Positions 34,932-43,955 are shown, counted from the stretch's first letter. The stretch: 63,968 bases of DNA from Pseudomonadota bacterium (GCA_021845985.1 JAJZES010000004.1:1-63968); one strand, 5' to 3'. Translations and numbers: made by a program. The notes: generated from the sequence alone by a model not told the origin.

Positions 34932-35303
34932 ATGCCGTCAAACCTGTTCGACACGGGCATGCAAGTCCGCCGGGAGGTGCTGGGCGACGCGTATGTCGAT
35001 AAGGCGATGAGGAACGCCGATCCGTTCGCCGCACCGTTCCAGGAGTTTGCCACGGAATATTGCTGGGGGAAACTGTGGGCGCGCGACGGGTTGCCGCGGA
35101 AGACCCGCAGCATGGTCAATATCGGCATGCTGATCGCGCTCAATCGGTCGGTCGAGCTTGAGGTGCATATCCGCGGCGCGTTGCGCAATGGCTGTACGCC
35201 GGAGGAGATCCGCGAAGTGCTGCTGCAGGCGGCGGTCTATTGTGGCGTTCCCGCCGGGGGCGAGGCATTCCGCATCGCGCGCAAGGTGTTGTCGGAATCT
35301 TGA
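34932..35303 (+). CDS. Carboxymuconolactone decarboxylase family protein (PcaC-like)
   Basis: Small helical protein of 123 residues. FDTGMQVRREVLGDAYVDKAM closely resembles the N-terminus of 4-carboxymuconolactone decarboxylase. TRSMVNIGMLIALNRSVELEVHIRGALRNG and EIREVLLQAAVYCGVPAG complete the fold. The Glu/His pair in ELEVHIRGA matches the active-site region. GGAGAG lies before the ATG at 34932; the in-frame ATG at 34920 is an alternative. It follows the dehydrogenases by about 80 bp in the same direction. The companion genes are not an ordinary protocatechuate pathway, so the true substrate may differ. Confidence 0.88.
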   Translation: MPSNLFDTGMQVRREVLGDAYVDKAMRNADPFAAPFQEFATEYCWGKLWARDGLPRKTRSMVNIGMLIALNRSVELEVHIRGALRNGCTPEEIREVLLQAAVYCGVPAGGEAFRIARKVLSES

Positions 35304-35316
35304 GAGCGGGTGGACA

Positions 35317-36063
35317 ATGTGCGACATCACTCCGCATGGACGGCTGGGCTGGAAAGGCTGGCGCAGCTTGCCAGCGTGCAGTGTAGCCGTTGGTGAAGGC
35401 AAATGGCAGGATCTGAGCTACTGCCTGGACGGCGCAATGCCGACGCCGCACGTGTTTCCCAAACCCCGCATCGAGCGTATCGCGGCGATGCCGGCCAATC
35501 GTCTGAATCTGACCCGGCTCGAACTGGTTTGCCATGTCGGCACGCATATCGATGCGCCGTCGCATCTGTTCATGGACGGCCCGGGCATCGACAAGATCCC
35601 GTGGGATTATCTGCATGGGCCTGGAGTCGTCTGGGGCCTGGAGATCGCGCCGCTGGCCGATATCGGACCCGAGATGCTGGCGCGCATGCAGCCCACGGTT
35701 CGCCCTGGCGAGATGGTGTTTCTGCACACCGGCTGGGGCAAGCTGTGGGGTTCGCAAGAGTATTACGCGAACCCGGCGCTGACGCCGGACGCGGCACAAT
35801 GGCTCGTTGACCGCGGCGTCAAACTGCTCGGCGTTGATACCGCGACGCCCGATCAGGCGTTGCCGGTGCGAAGCAAGGATTTCGACTGGCCGGTGCACAA
35901 AATCCTGCTCAGTCAGGGAACGCTGATCGCGGAGAACGTCGCGGGCCTCGCGCCGCTGGTGGGCAAGCGGGTGGACGTCGTCGTCGGTGCGATCAGCATA
36001 AGCGGCAGTGATGGCGCTCCGGCCCGCATCGCGGCGCGCCCGGTTGGCGCGGTCGCGGCGTAG
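35317..36063 (+). CDS. Cyclase family (kynurenine-formamidase-like) hydrolase
   Basis: Metal-dependent hydrolase of 248 residues. The family motif HVGTHIDAPSH (73-83) supplies the zinc ligands. Further motifs are MVFLHTGWGKLWG and LGVDTATPDQ, and it ends in AISISGSDGAPARIAA. Such enzymes open formamides, isatin or lactone/lactam rings. Here it likely hydrolyses a cyclic or amide intermediate of the island pathway. It begins 13 bp after the PcaC-like gene. Confidence 0.9.
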   Translation: MCDITPHGRLGWKGWRSLPACSVAVGEGKWQDLSYCLDGAMPTPHVFPKPRIERIAAMPANRLNLTRLELVCHVGTHIDAPSHLFMDGPGIDKIPWDYLHGPGVVWGLEIAPLADIGPEMLARMQPTVRPGEMVFLHTGWGKLWGSQEYYANPALTPDAAQWLVDRGVKLLGVDTATPDQALPVRSKDFDWPVHKILLSQGTLIAENVAGLAPLVGKRVDVVVGAISISGSDGAPARIAARPVGAVAA

Positions 36064-36104
36064 ATTGGGCCTCCGTGACGGAGGCGGTGGTTGAGGAAGC
36101 TCTG

Positions 36105-36905
36105 ATGGTATCGCCAGAAGTCTATGAGTTATTCGCCTTGCGCTATGCGACCCGAGCCGGCCGGCGGCCCGAGTTTTTCCTCGGCGGCGATCCGCATGAC
36201 GTGCCGATGGCGATCGACTATTTCGTCTGGCTGGCACGGAGCAAAACACGCACGATTCTGATCGACACCGGCTTTAACGAGGCGATGGCGCGCAAGCGGC
36301 ATCGCACATTCCTGCGCGACCCGATCGATTCCTTGCAGTTGCTCGGTGTCTCGGCGGGCGACCTGGACGACGTGATCCTGACCCACTTCCACTACGATCA
36401 CGCCGGCAATTTCGACCGTTTCCCCAAGGCACGCTTTCACGTGCAGGACCGGGAGATGGAATTCGCCACCGGGCGGCACATGACCCACCGCATCTTCAAC
36501 GCGCCCTACGAGGTCGATGAGGTAACCGGGCTGGTCCGGCGGGTCTATGAGGGCCGCGTCGTCTTCCATGACGGCGATGCGGAGATCGCCAGCGGACTCA
36601 CCCTTCATCGCACCGGCGGTCATTCACATGGGCTGCAGTTCGTGCGGGTCTTCACCGCCCGCGGCTGGGTGGTGGTGGCCTCGGATGTCAGCCATTTCTA
36701 CGAGAGTTTCCAGGCCTGCCGGCCGTTGCCACTGGTGTTCAACGTCGGCGACATGGTGCAGGGATATCAGCGGCTGCGTGATCTGGCGCCGACGGAGGCG
36801 CACATCGTCCCAGGGCACGACGCGCTGGTCATGCAGCGGTATCCCGCCCTGACGCCGGAACTGGACGGGATTATTGTCCGGCTGGACGTTGCACCTTCGG
36901 AGTAA
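36105..36905 (+). CDS. Metallo-beta-lactamase-fold hydrolase (AHL-lactonase-like)
   Basis: Hydrolase of 266 residues. The metal site is THFHYDHAGN (H94, H96, D98, H99), with further ligands in RTGGHSHGLQ, VASDVSHFYE and IVPGHDALVM. The architecture resembles N-acyl-homoserine lactonases, but in this setting a pathway lactone is the more likely substrate (inference). The ATG at 36105 has GAGGAAG upstream; a GTG at 36075 is less likely. A 7-bp perfect hairpin (36069-36085, loop TGA) lies between it and the cyclase gene. It is the last gene of the island. Confidence 0.88.
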   Translation: MVSPEVYELFALRYATRAGRRPEFFLGGDPHDVPMAIDYFVWLARSKTRTILIDTGFNEAMARKRHRTFLRDPIDSLQLLGVSAGDLDDVILTHFHYDHAGNFDRFPKARFHVQDREMEFATGRHMTHRIFNAPYEVDEVTGLVRRVYEGRVVFHDGDAEIASGLTLHRTGGHSHGLQFVRVFTARGWVVVASDVSHFYESFQACRPLPLVFNVGDMVQGYQRLRDLAPTEAHIVPGHDALVMQRYPALTPELDGIIVRLDVAPSE

Positions 36906-36962
36906 CCGCGGCGGGCGACGCTGTCCCACATGTCGATGCCCGCGCCCCGACCGCTCCCTGCT

Positions 36963-39900
36963 TCAGCCCGCCTGGGCTTGCGCGGGTGCGGCCGGATCGT
37001 GGCACACGCCGATGGCGCGGCGCAGCGCCGCTGCCACCCCCGGCGCGGCGAAGCCGGCGCGGATGAAATCCACCCCCCGCCGCGACGCCGCCGCATTGGC
37101 CGAAGCGTCGGCGTGCTGGCGGCCGATCCGCGCCGCCAGCGCCGCCGCGTCGCGCCCGACCAGATCGTTGAGGGAAGCCGGCAAGTCCAGCCCCTCGGCG
37201 GCGAGGTCGCTCATCACGCAGGGCAGGCCGGCGGCGAAACTGTCCAGCACTTTTCCCTTCACGCCGGCCCCGAAGCGCAGCGGCGCCGCGGTCAGTCGCG
37301 CCCGGTCGAACACCTCCCGTCCAAGATCGGCAACTTCCCCGAGAACAACGACGCGCGGCCCGGCCAACCGCCGTATCTCCTCGCCCATCCCGCTGCCGGC
37401 GAGCAGGCATGGAATGGTCGGGTCTTCCGCCCACACCAGCGGCATGACCGACTCCACCAGAAAGCGAGCCGCATCGACGTTCGGGGCATGCGTGTAGCTG
37501 CCGACGAAGGCGACCCCGCGACGCTGCGCGAATGGCACCGCAACCGGGCGCGGCGCCACCGCCCAAGGCACGACATGCACTGCCGCCTGCGGCACCGCCG
37601 CGCGCAATACCGCTGCCTCCACTGGCGAGTGGGTCAGCACCGCATCCGCCGACCAGGCCGCAGTGATTTCCGCCACCCGCATGCGCTGGCCGAGTGCCGC
37701 CAGTTCCGGCCGATCCTCCGCCACCGCCTGCCGCGCCAGCCGGACATGGTGCAGGTCGGCGACGCTGTAGAGCAGGCGCGCGCGCGGCAAATACTCCCGC
37801 GCCAGCGCCAGATAGCGCGCGGCGATCTGCACCCGGTGCAGATAGACGACATCGAAGCAGCCCGCCTGCCGGCGCAGCACATCCTCCACCGTGGCATAGA
37901 ACGGTGCCCCGCAGACCGCGACGCCCAATGCCGCCAGATCGGCGGACGCGGCTGCGTCCATCGCCTCGGCGGCGGAGAAGCTGACCGCGTAGCCAAGGCT
38001 TTGCAGCGCCGCCATGTGCGACAGGATCGCCTGCGAACCGGCGTCGCGCGCCGCCTGCGGCATGTCGAGGTCGATCACCAAAGCCCGCGGCGCGGTGTGC
38101 TCCGCCGCCTCCGCCGCGGCGGCATGCCCCCAGCGGCGGCGGAATTGATGCAGTCGGTGCCGCGCGGCGCGCTGCCCCTGCGCATCGGCGCGCTGCTGCA
38201 GCAGCCGCTCGGTCTGCGCCAGCATGAACGACAGCACATGGTCCTGCGTCGCGTCCGGTTGCAGGGCGTCGATGGCGCGGCTGACCGCCTGTTGCAGCGC
38301 CGGGTCGAAATTGTCCGCCGCCTCGATCACATGCGGCGAGCCGGGCAGTTCGGAGCCGTCGGAGTCACGCCGCACCGCGATGACGTGGCGGACCAGCGGC
38401 GACAGGCCGCCGGGAATCGGCCACTCGAAACCGTGGTAGCCGCGGCCGATGCCGGCGGCGGCGAGGTCGGGGCGGTAGCGATTGGCCAGCACCCGGCCGA
38501 TCGGCTGGTCGTCGTCGAACACCAGCAGCGCCACCGGCGTCTGCGGTGCCGCTGCATCGCTGGCCCAGCCGGCGATGTGCTCGCGCGTCACCGCATCCAG
38601 CCACCCGCCGCCGGCCGGCAGCGCCGGCGGCGGCGGCGTTGCGCCATCCGACTCCGCCTCCAGCGTCCACGGCGAGCCGTTCAGATCCTGTCCATCCGCC
38701 GCACGCTGCACCCGCATGACATGCCGCCCTGGGGTCAGACGTTCCGGCAATGTCCAGGCGAAGCTGTGGCAGCCGTCACCGATTCCGGCGCGCTGGAGGT
38801 CGCCGCGGTAGCGATCGGCGTTGATCGTGCCGATCATCGCGCCATCGGCCAGCACCCGCAGCGTCACCGCCGCATCCGGGTCCGCCGGGTTCCACGCCCA
38901 GCCGCGCACATCCGTCCGGCTGGCGAAGTCGAGATGGCCGCGCAGCCGGCCGGCGCGCCCGGCCAGGCGTCGGCGCACCACCTCCAGCGCCGCGCCATCC
39001 TCGACCCGCGGCGCACAAAACAGCGCCGGGTGCGCTTGGGCGTCGGGATACAGCGCGCGATACTCGGCGGCGTTGTGGAACATGCCGCGACTGTCGTCAT
39101 CGACGAAGGTTTCCGAGGCCGCGCCCTCGGCGAGGATGACATCGTGGGTGTCCAGTTCCAGGTGGAAATATTCCACCTGTTCGACCTCCTCCGGCTGGGT
39201 GATCGACAGATCGTTGACCAGGCATCCGGCGGGGATCAGCACGCCGTCCAGCAACATCGCATGCAGCGGGGAGACCCACAGGTCGCGGCGTGGCACGCCA
39301 TCGTCCAGCGCGCCGGCGCGGATGCGCACCGGCAATACGTCGCGCCGCCCGGCGACGAAGCGCCCGGCATAGGCCCGCCGGCCGATCCATTTGATCGGCC
39401 GCACCGCGCCGCTGTGGGTGACCAGACGATCGCCGATCGCCAGCGTCTCGACCGCGACTTCGCCGCGATCGGTCAGGATGCGCGTGCCACGGCAATAGCA
39501 GGGCGTGCTGGTAGTACCAAGCAGCACGTCGTAACCGAAGCCGTTGCCGGCCGTGCTCGTCGTCAAATCGAGGTTCAGCGTCACTGCCAGGGCGGCGCTT
39601 TGCGGCACCGCGCCGAAATTGACCACGCTGTCGGTGAAATATGTCTGCGCGGCGGCAAGGGTGGTGAAGGTTTGGCTCGCTTCGGTGACGCCGCCGACGG
39701 TCGCGGTGAAGCTCAATTGGCTGAAGCCGGCGCCGAAGGATTGCACGCCGAGCAGGCCGGCGACGAGATCGCCGGTGAGGCCCTGGCTGTCGATGGTCCA
39801 GGTGATGCTGCTGGTGTAATCGTTCGATACGCTGACGGTGGCGTAGGCGCCGGCGGTGGCGTCGCCCAGCACGCTCGCCTGTGCGGTGCCGAGCGCGGCC

Positions 39901-42626
39901 TTGACGTTGGGGTCTTGCGACATCGCTGCGGCCGCGTTCGTGGCGCCGGGCAGCCCGGTGGCGAAGGCATAGGCGCTGTATGACGTGCCGGTGAAGCCGC
40001 CGGGTGCGGCGTCGATCCCGGCGGTGGCGGTGGTGGACAAGGTGCGGGTGCCGGTCGCCGCGGCGGTGTCGGACACCTCGACCGAGGATATGCTGCCGGC
40101 GGTGGCGGCGCTGGCGGTGGCGGTGTTGCTGCCGGTGCCGCTGGCCGTTGCATCCGCCGTGGCCGTGGCCGCAGTGCTGCCAAGCGTGGTGGTGGCCGCG
40201 GCGGTGGCAATCGCATTGCCCGACGTTCCACCGCGACTCGCGCTGCCGCCGGAGGCAGCCGCGGTGGCGGCAACGGTGTTGGCGGCCCGCAGCGTGATCG
40301 TGGCGGTTCCCGCCCCGCCGCTGCTGCCGCTGATGCTGCCGCCACCCGCACCTCCGGTCGCGGTGCTGCTGCCGGTCAGGATGCTGGCGGCGATCGGGGC
40401 GCTGGTGTCGTCGAAGGTCAGGCTGGAGCTGGCAGTACCGCCGGCGCCGCCGTTGATCGTGTGGCCATAGCCGCCAGCACCGGCAATCGCGGTTTGTGCG
40501 AGCGTGAGATAGCCGCCATAGCTGGCGCCGCTGGCGGCGTTGGTCAGTGTGGAGCCGGCACCCTGGCCGGCGGAGGAGCCGCCATACCCCGAGCCGCCGG
40601 AGCCGCCGGTCTGCGTGACCACCGCATGGGCGTTGAAGCCGGCGGCGAAGGCGGTGCTGCCAGTGGCTTGGCCGCCGGCGCCACCGACGCCTTTGGAGAA
40701 GCCGCCGTTGGAGAGGCCGCCGTTGCTGCCGTTGCCGCCGGTGGCGTAGGCGCGGGCGAAGGCGCGCTCGCTGCCGCTGGTGGTATCTTTCTCGGTCGCG
40801 CTCGCCGTCGCGCTCGCCGCGCCGCCGGCCGGGCCGGGCGTTGATACGTAGCTCGTGCCGCTGCCGCCACCGACGGCCGTGGCGTAGGCACTGACGTTCT
40901 GGAGGAGCGTGGTGGTGCTTTGGGCGGCAGCGGCAGCCGTGGCGCCACCGCCGCCGCCGCCGGCGCCTTGGCCATTGCCACCGGCGCCGCCGGTAGCAAT
41001 GGCCGTGGCGGCGAGCGCACCCGTGCCGACCAACGTCGTCCTGGCGGTGGCGCCGCCGCCGCCGCCACCGCTGCCGCCCTCGTAGCCGAGTCCACCGACA
41101 CCGCCGGTCGCCGTATCGACGGCGTTGAGCGTGGCCGTGCTGATTTCCTTGGCGGTGTCGTCGAGTGCGGCATAGCCGCTGCCCCCCGCCCCACCGCCGC
41201 CTGCTCGACCGTAGCCGCCCGCGCCGCCGGTCGCCGTCTGATACAGGTGCGCATAATACTTGCTGGAGCCGCCGGAGCCGGTCTTGACGCTGGCGCCGTT
41301 ACTGAGCGAACTGCTCGCCCCGGTGCCGCCGGTGGCGCCGTTGCCGCCTCTGCCGCCGGTCTGGGTCACGACGACGTGGACATACGCCCCATAGGCGTAC
41401 GCGGAACTGTTGGCCGCCGCACCGCCGGCACCGCCCTGATTGCCGCTGCCACCATTGCCGCCGGTGGCCTGGGCATGCGCGTATTCGGGGGTAAAAATAT
41501 CTTTCGTTGTCGCGACAGCCTTGGCGTTGGCTCCGCCGCCCGCACCACCCACACCCAAGCCAGTGCTGCCGCCCGCACCGCCCGCCGCAGCGGCAACGGC
41601 AGTGCTATATCCGCCAGTTTGCACTGATTGGGCAACAGAATAGGCGTAGGAACTGGCGAAACCGCCGACGCCGCCGGACAGCGTGCCCGACGAAGCGCCG
41701 CCGTTGCCACCGGTGGCGGAGCTTTGCGCATGAAGTTTGTACTTTGCGCCCAAATGGATATTCGCGTAGGCGGTCCCGCCCGAGGCGCCGGCGCCGGCGC
41801 TGCCGCTGCCGCCGCTGCCGCCGGTTGCGTAGCTGCGCCCATAAACATACGCCGCACCACTTAAACTAAATGTAGAATTGGCGTTCCCGGCGAGGCCGCC
41901 GGCGGCGCCATTGCCACCATTGCCGCCCCGCGCAAATTGCCCGGCCGCGATCCTTACTGTGTCGCCCTGAAACTTGATACCATTGGTGATATTGCTGTTG
42001 GCACCGCCGCCGCCGCTCGCGCCGCCGTAGCCATTGCCGCCCGCACCGCCATATTGCTTCAACTGAATGGCTGGAAAAGCATTGTAATAGCTGCCCGCAG
42101 AGGAGGACATAGCGAGGCCACCGGCACCGCCGGAGTAGCCCGCGCCATAACCGCTGCCACCCTTCCCACCCAACGCGTAGGCATAAGAACCTGGAGCAAA
42201 GTATCCAGATTTTAGGGTGAATGAACGCGCCTCCGCCGTGCCCCCGGCGCCGCCGTTATTGCCGTTGCCGTTGCGGCTGCTGCCGGTGCCGGGCTTGCCG
42301 GCATTGCCGCCATTGCCGCCAAGCGCCGTCGCGCGGCTTGCAACGATCGTATTGGTGGGGGCAGCCGCATGGGCCACAGCATTGCCGCCGGCGCCGCCGG
42401 CGCCGGCATTGCCACCGACGCTGCCGCCGCTGCCGCCGCTGCCGCCGGCGCCGCCGGCGCCGCCGGACGCTTTCGCCACGGCTTCATAGCCGGAGGAAGT
42501 GGAAGAGTTCCTCTGCAAGACGTCGGCCAAAGCGTAGCCGCCGGCCCCGCCAGCGGTGCCGTTGGGCGACCCGGAGGTACCATTCGTGCCGGCGGAGCCG
42601 GCCGTTCCACTATATACCCCTGACAT
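36963..42626 (-). CDS. Giant Gly-rich repeat / Hint domain / glycosyltransferase fusion
   Basis: Single reading frame of 1887 codons. Residues 1-915 are Gly/Ala-rich, with repeated GGAGGxGxxGG units separated by short aromatic or Ala/Thr stretches. About 917-1040 is a beta-rich segment (TFTTLAAAQTYFTDSVVNFG). A Hint_2-type domain starts at Cys1043 (PCYCRGTRILTDRGEVAVE, then WVSPLHAMLLDGVLIPAGC), to about 1190. Two related repeats follow (VRGWAWNPADPDAAVTLRV near 1230 and IAGWASDAAAPQTPVALLV near 1340), then a helical linker. From about 1514 there is a GT4 glycosyltransferase (VYLHRVQIAARYL, VAFVGSYTHAPNVDAARF, GAGVKGKVLDSFAAGLPCV). No signal peptide is seen. The Hint domain may cut the passenger from the transferase. 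Frame integrity is shown by the three in-frame domains. Confidence 0.85.
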   Translation of the reverse strand: MSGVYSGTAGSAGTNGTSGSPNGTAGGAGGYALADVLQRNSSTSSGYEAVAKASGGAGGAGGSGGSGGSVGGNAGAGGAGGNAVAHAAAPTNTIVASRATALGGNGGNAGKPGTGSSRNGNGNNGGAGGTAEARSFTLKSGYFAPGSYAYALGGKGGSGYGAGYSGGAGGLAMSSSAGSYYNAFPAIQLKQYGGAGGNGYGGASGGGGANSNITNGIKFQGDTVRIAAGQFARGGNGGNGAAGGLAGNANSTFSLSGAAYVYGRSYATGGSGGSGSAGAGASGGTAYANIHLGAKYKLHAQSSATGGNGGASSGTLSGGVGGFASSYAYSVAQSVQTGGYSTAVAAAAGGAGGSTGLGVGGAGGGANAKAVATTKDIFTPEYAHAQATGGNGGSGNQGGAGGAAANSSAYAYGAYVHVVVTQTGGRGGNGATGGTGASSSLSNGASVKTGSGGSSKYYAHLYQTATGGAGGYGRAGGGGAGGSGYAALDDTAKEISTATLNAVDTATGGVGGLGYEGGSGGGGGGATARTTLVGTGALAATAIATGGAGGNGQGAGGGGGGATAAAAAQSTTTLLQNVSAYATAVGGGSGTSYVSTPGPAGGAASATASATEKDTTSGSERAFARAYATGGNGSNGGLSNGGFSKGVGGAGGQATGSTAFAAGFNAHAVVTQTGGSGGSGYGGSSAGQGAGSTLTNAASGASYGGYLTLAQTAIAGAGGYGHTINGGAGGTASSSLTFDDTSAPIAASILTGSSTATGGAGGGSISGSSGGAGTATITLRAANTVAATAAASGGSASRGGTSGNAIATAAATTTLGSTAATATADATASGTGSNTATASAATAGSISSVEVSDTAAATGTRTLSTTATAGIDAAPGGFTGTSYSAYAFATGLPGATNAAAAMSQDPNVKAALGTAQASVLGDATAGAYATVSVSNDYTSSITWTIDSQGLTGDLVAGLLGVQSFGAGFSQLSFTATVGGVTEASQTFTTLAAAQTYFTDSVVNFGAVPQSAALAVTLNLDLTTSTAGNGFGYDVLLGTTSTPCYCRGTRILTDRGEVAVETLAIGDRLVTHSGAVRPIKWIGRRAYAGRFVAGRRDVLPVRIRAGALDDGVPRRDLWVSPLHAMLLDGVLIPAGCLVNDLSITQPEEVEQVEYFHLELDTHDVILAEGAASETFVDDDSRGMFHNAAEYRALYPDAQAHPALFCAPRVEDGAALEVVRRRLAGRAGRLRGHLDFASRTDVRGWAWNPADPDAAVTLRVLADGAMIGTINADRYRGDLQRAGIGDGCHSFAWTLPERLTPGRHVMRVQRAADGQDLNGSPWTLEAESDGATPPPPALPAGGGWLDAVTREHIAGWASDAAAPQTPVALLVFDDDQPIGRVLANRYRPDLAAAGIGRGYHGFEWPIPGGLSPLVRHVIAVRRDSDGSELPGSPHVIEAADNFDPALQQAVSRAIDALQPDATQDHVLSFMLAQTERLLQQRADAQGQRAARHRLHQFRRRWGHAAAAEAAEHTAPRALVIDLDMPQAARDAGSQAILSHMAALQSLGYAVSFSAAEAMDAAASADLAALGVAVCGAPFYATVEDVLRRQAGCFDVVYLHRVQIAARYLALAREYLPRARLLYSVADLHHVRLARQAVAEDRPELAALGQRMRVAEITAAWSADAVLTHSPVEAAVLRAAVPQAAVHVVPWAVAPRPVAVPFAQRRGVAFVGSYTHAPNVDAARFLVESVMPLVWAEDPTIPCLLAGSGMGEEIRRLAGPRVVVLGEVADLGREVFDRARLTAAPLRFGAGVKGKVLDSFAAGLPCVMSDLAAEGLDLPASLNDLVGRDAAALAARIGRQHADASANAAASRRGVDFIRAGFAAPGVAAALRRAIGVCHDPAAPAQAQAG

Positions 42627-42987
42627 GACCGCCCCCCGCGCTCAGGGACCGATCAGCCCCGTCAGGTTTCGTAACGAGATTAGTTAAAAGAAACAGAGAT
42701 CGGCTGACAATCCCCAAATTTTCCGCCTCCGCGGCGATCCGCCAGGGCAATCGCCTCCACGCCCTGCCTGGAGCGTTTAACCGATCCCCGGTCACCGGGT
42801 GATGTGAGTCTTCTGAGGCCTCCATCGGTTGGTGCGCTGCGGCATAAGGCAGCAGTGCCGCCGCACATATTGGCGCCATTACGCAACCGACCCGCGACCG
42901 CACGGCCGTCACGACACCCATCGGCCACCGCGGCGACCTGTGCGTCCAGGTCCGATGGCAGTTGCACGGCCATTTTGCTCCTGAAGC
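42627..42987. other. Intergenic gap without recognised gene
   Basis: A 361-bp gap between creA and the giant fusion gene. It holds the possible promoter at 42682-42710. Two short minus-strand open frames here (ending at 42610 and 42680) have no ribosome site, no recognisable product and strongly Arg-biased composition; I do not call them. No terminator or repeat was seen. Confidence 0.5.
42682..42710 (-). promoter_or_regulatory. Possible promoter of the giant fusion gene
   Basis: On the minus strand, TTGTCA (42710-42705), 17-bp spacer, and TTAACT (42687-42682), about 60 bp before the ATG at 42626. It sits in the most AT-rich part of this gap. No other promoter-like pair is obvious. Confidence 0.4.
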
Positions 42988-43467
42988 TCACTTGGTCAGC
43001 GGCACCGCCGTCACGCTGTTGAAGGCGCTGCCGCCGGCGCCGAGGCTGATCGTGGACCACACCAGATAGACCAGAACCTGCTTCTGCGCGTCATACAGCC
43101 GCGAGATGCGCACCTCCTTGAACAGCGCGCTCATCCGCTCGTTGAACACCACTTCGTTGTCGGGCAGCTTGCCGCGGATGGTCACCGGGCCGGTGGCGCG
43201 GCAGGCGATGGAAAAGCGGTTGGGGTCGGTGGCCAGACCGAAACTGCCCTTCACCCCGCCGGTCTCGGCGCGGCTGATATAGCAGCTCACGCCATCGACG
43301 CGCGGATCGTCATAGCGATCGACGACGATGCGGTCGTTGCGCCCGAGCAGGCGGAAGGTGGTGTCCACCGTGCCGATCCGCGTCGGCGCTTCCTCGGCCA
43401 GCGCCGGAGCCAGCGCCGGGGCGATCACCGATCCGCACAGCAGCAGCGTCGCAAGCAATGTCCGCAT
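42988..43467 (-). CDS. creA: CreA family protein
   Basis: Secreted protein of 159 residues with a signal peptide (MRTLLATLLLCGSVIAPALA). It matches E. coli CreA along its length: RNDRIVVDRYDDPRVDGVSCYISRA-type stretch, GGVKGSFGLATDPNRFSIAC, VFNERMSALFKEVRISRLYD and SAFNSVTAVPL. The function of CreA is unknown. The ATG overlaps the rppH stop (TGATG) with GGAGAGG upstream; a GTG three nt earlier is an alternative. Last gene of the long leftward operon. Confidence 0.9.
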   Translation of the reverse strand: MRTLLATLLLCGSVIAPALAPALAEEAPTRIGTVDTTFRLLGRNDRIVVDRYDDPRVDGVSCYISRAETGGVKGSFGLATDPNRFSIACRATGPVTIRGKLPDNEVVFNERMSALFKEVRISRLYDAQKQVLVYLVWSTISLGAGGSAFNSVTAVPLTK

Positions 43468-43955
43468 CACACCTCTCCGGCAAACCGCGCGAACGACGCG
43501 GCCAGGATGTGATAGATCGGGCGCTTGAAGTCCGGCGCCAAGCCCGGCAATTCGTCCAGGCTTGCCCAGCGCCAGGCGTCGAACTCCGGGTGCGGATCGC
43601 GGTCGAGGCGGATGTCGGCGTCGCGGCCGTGGAAGCGCAGCGCGAACCAGCGCTGCCGCTGGCCACGAAACCGGCCGCCGAGGGCGACGCCGAGCAGACG
43701 CGGCGGCAGGTCATAGGTCAGCCACGCCGGATGCTCGCCGATGATCTCGGCGTCGGCGGTGCCGATTTCCTCGGCCAGCTCGCGCAGCACCGCGGCGCGC
43801 GGGTCCTCGGCGGCGTCGATGCCGCCCTGCGGCAACTGCCAGCCGCCGGCGGCGCCCTCGGCGTTCGGCAGGTCGGCGCGGCGGGCGACGAACAGCCGGC
43901 CGCGCCGGTCGAACAGCGCCGCGCCGACATTCGGGCGATAGGGCAGGTCGGTCAT
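43467..43955 (-). CDS. rppH: RNA pyrophosphohydrolase RppH
   Basis: Nudix hydrolase of 162 residues that removes pyrophosphate from mRNA 5' ends and starts their decay. The Nudix box G44-X5-E50-X7-RELAEEIGT runs over residues 44-66. The preceding GGWQLPQGGID and RPNVGAALFDRRGRLFVARR are RppH-like rather than general Nudix. It overlaps the upstream deacetylase-like gene (ATGA) and creA, inside a translationally coupled operon. Confidence 0.93.
   Translation of the reverse strand: MTDLPYRPNVGAALFDRRGRLFVARRADLPNAEGAAGGWQLPQGGIDAAEDPRAAVLRELAEEIGTADAEIIGEHPAWLTYDLPPRLLGVALGGRFRGQRQRWFALRFHGRDADIRLDRDPHPEFDAWRWASLDELPGLAPDFKRPIYHILAASFARFAGEV

Noticed and set aside
36075-36104. GTG start at 36075 for the lactonase-like gene
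   Set aside because: It would start inside a hairpin with no ribosome site, whereas the ATG at 36105 has GAGGAAG at good spacing.
36930-39983. A 1017-codon open frame on the plus strand
   Set aside because: It is antisense to the Hint and glycosyltransferase parts of the giant gene, consists mostly of Arg, His, Gln and Ala, and has no recognisable domain; it arises from the high GC content.
40000-42600. The Gly-rich half of the giant gene as an artefact of GC-rich DNA
   Set aside because: The frame continues without a stop into the Hint and glycosyltransferase domains, and the repeats contain regular Tyr, Ser and Thr positions; the opposite-strand frames are fragmented.
36963-42626. A CRISPR array or tandem DNA repeat in the Gly-rich region
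   Set aside because: The repetition is at the protein level (GGAGG units with variable spacing and codons); no fixed-length repeat with unique spacers is seen.
42680-43060. A 126-codon minus-strand frame between creA and the giant gene
   Set aside because: It overlaps creA in another frame, lacks a ribosome site and has Arg/Gly/Ala-biased composition.
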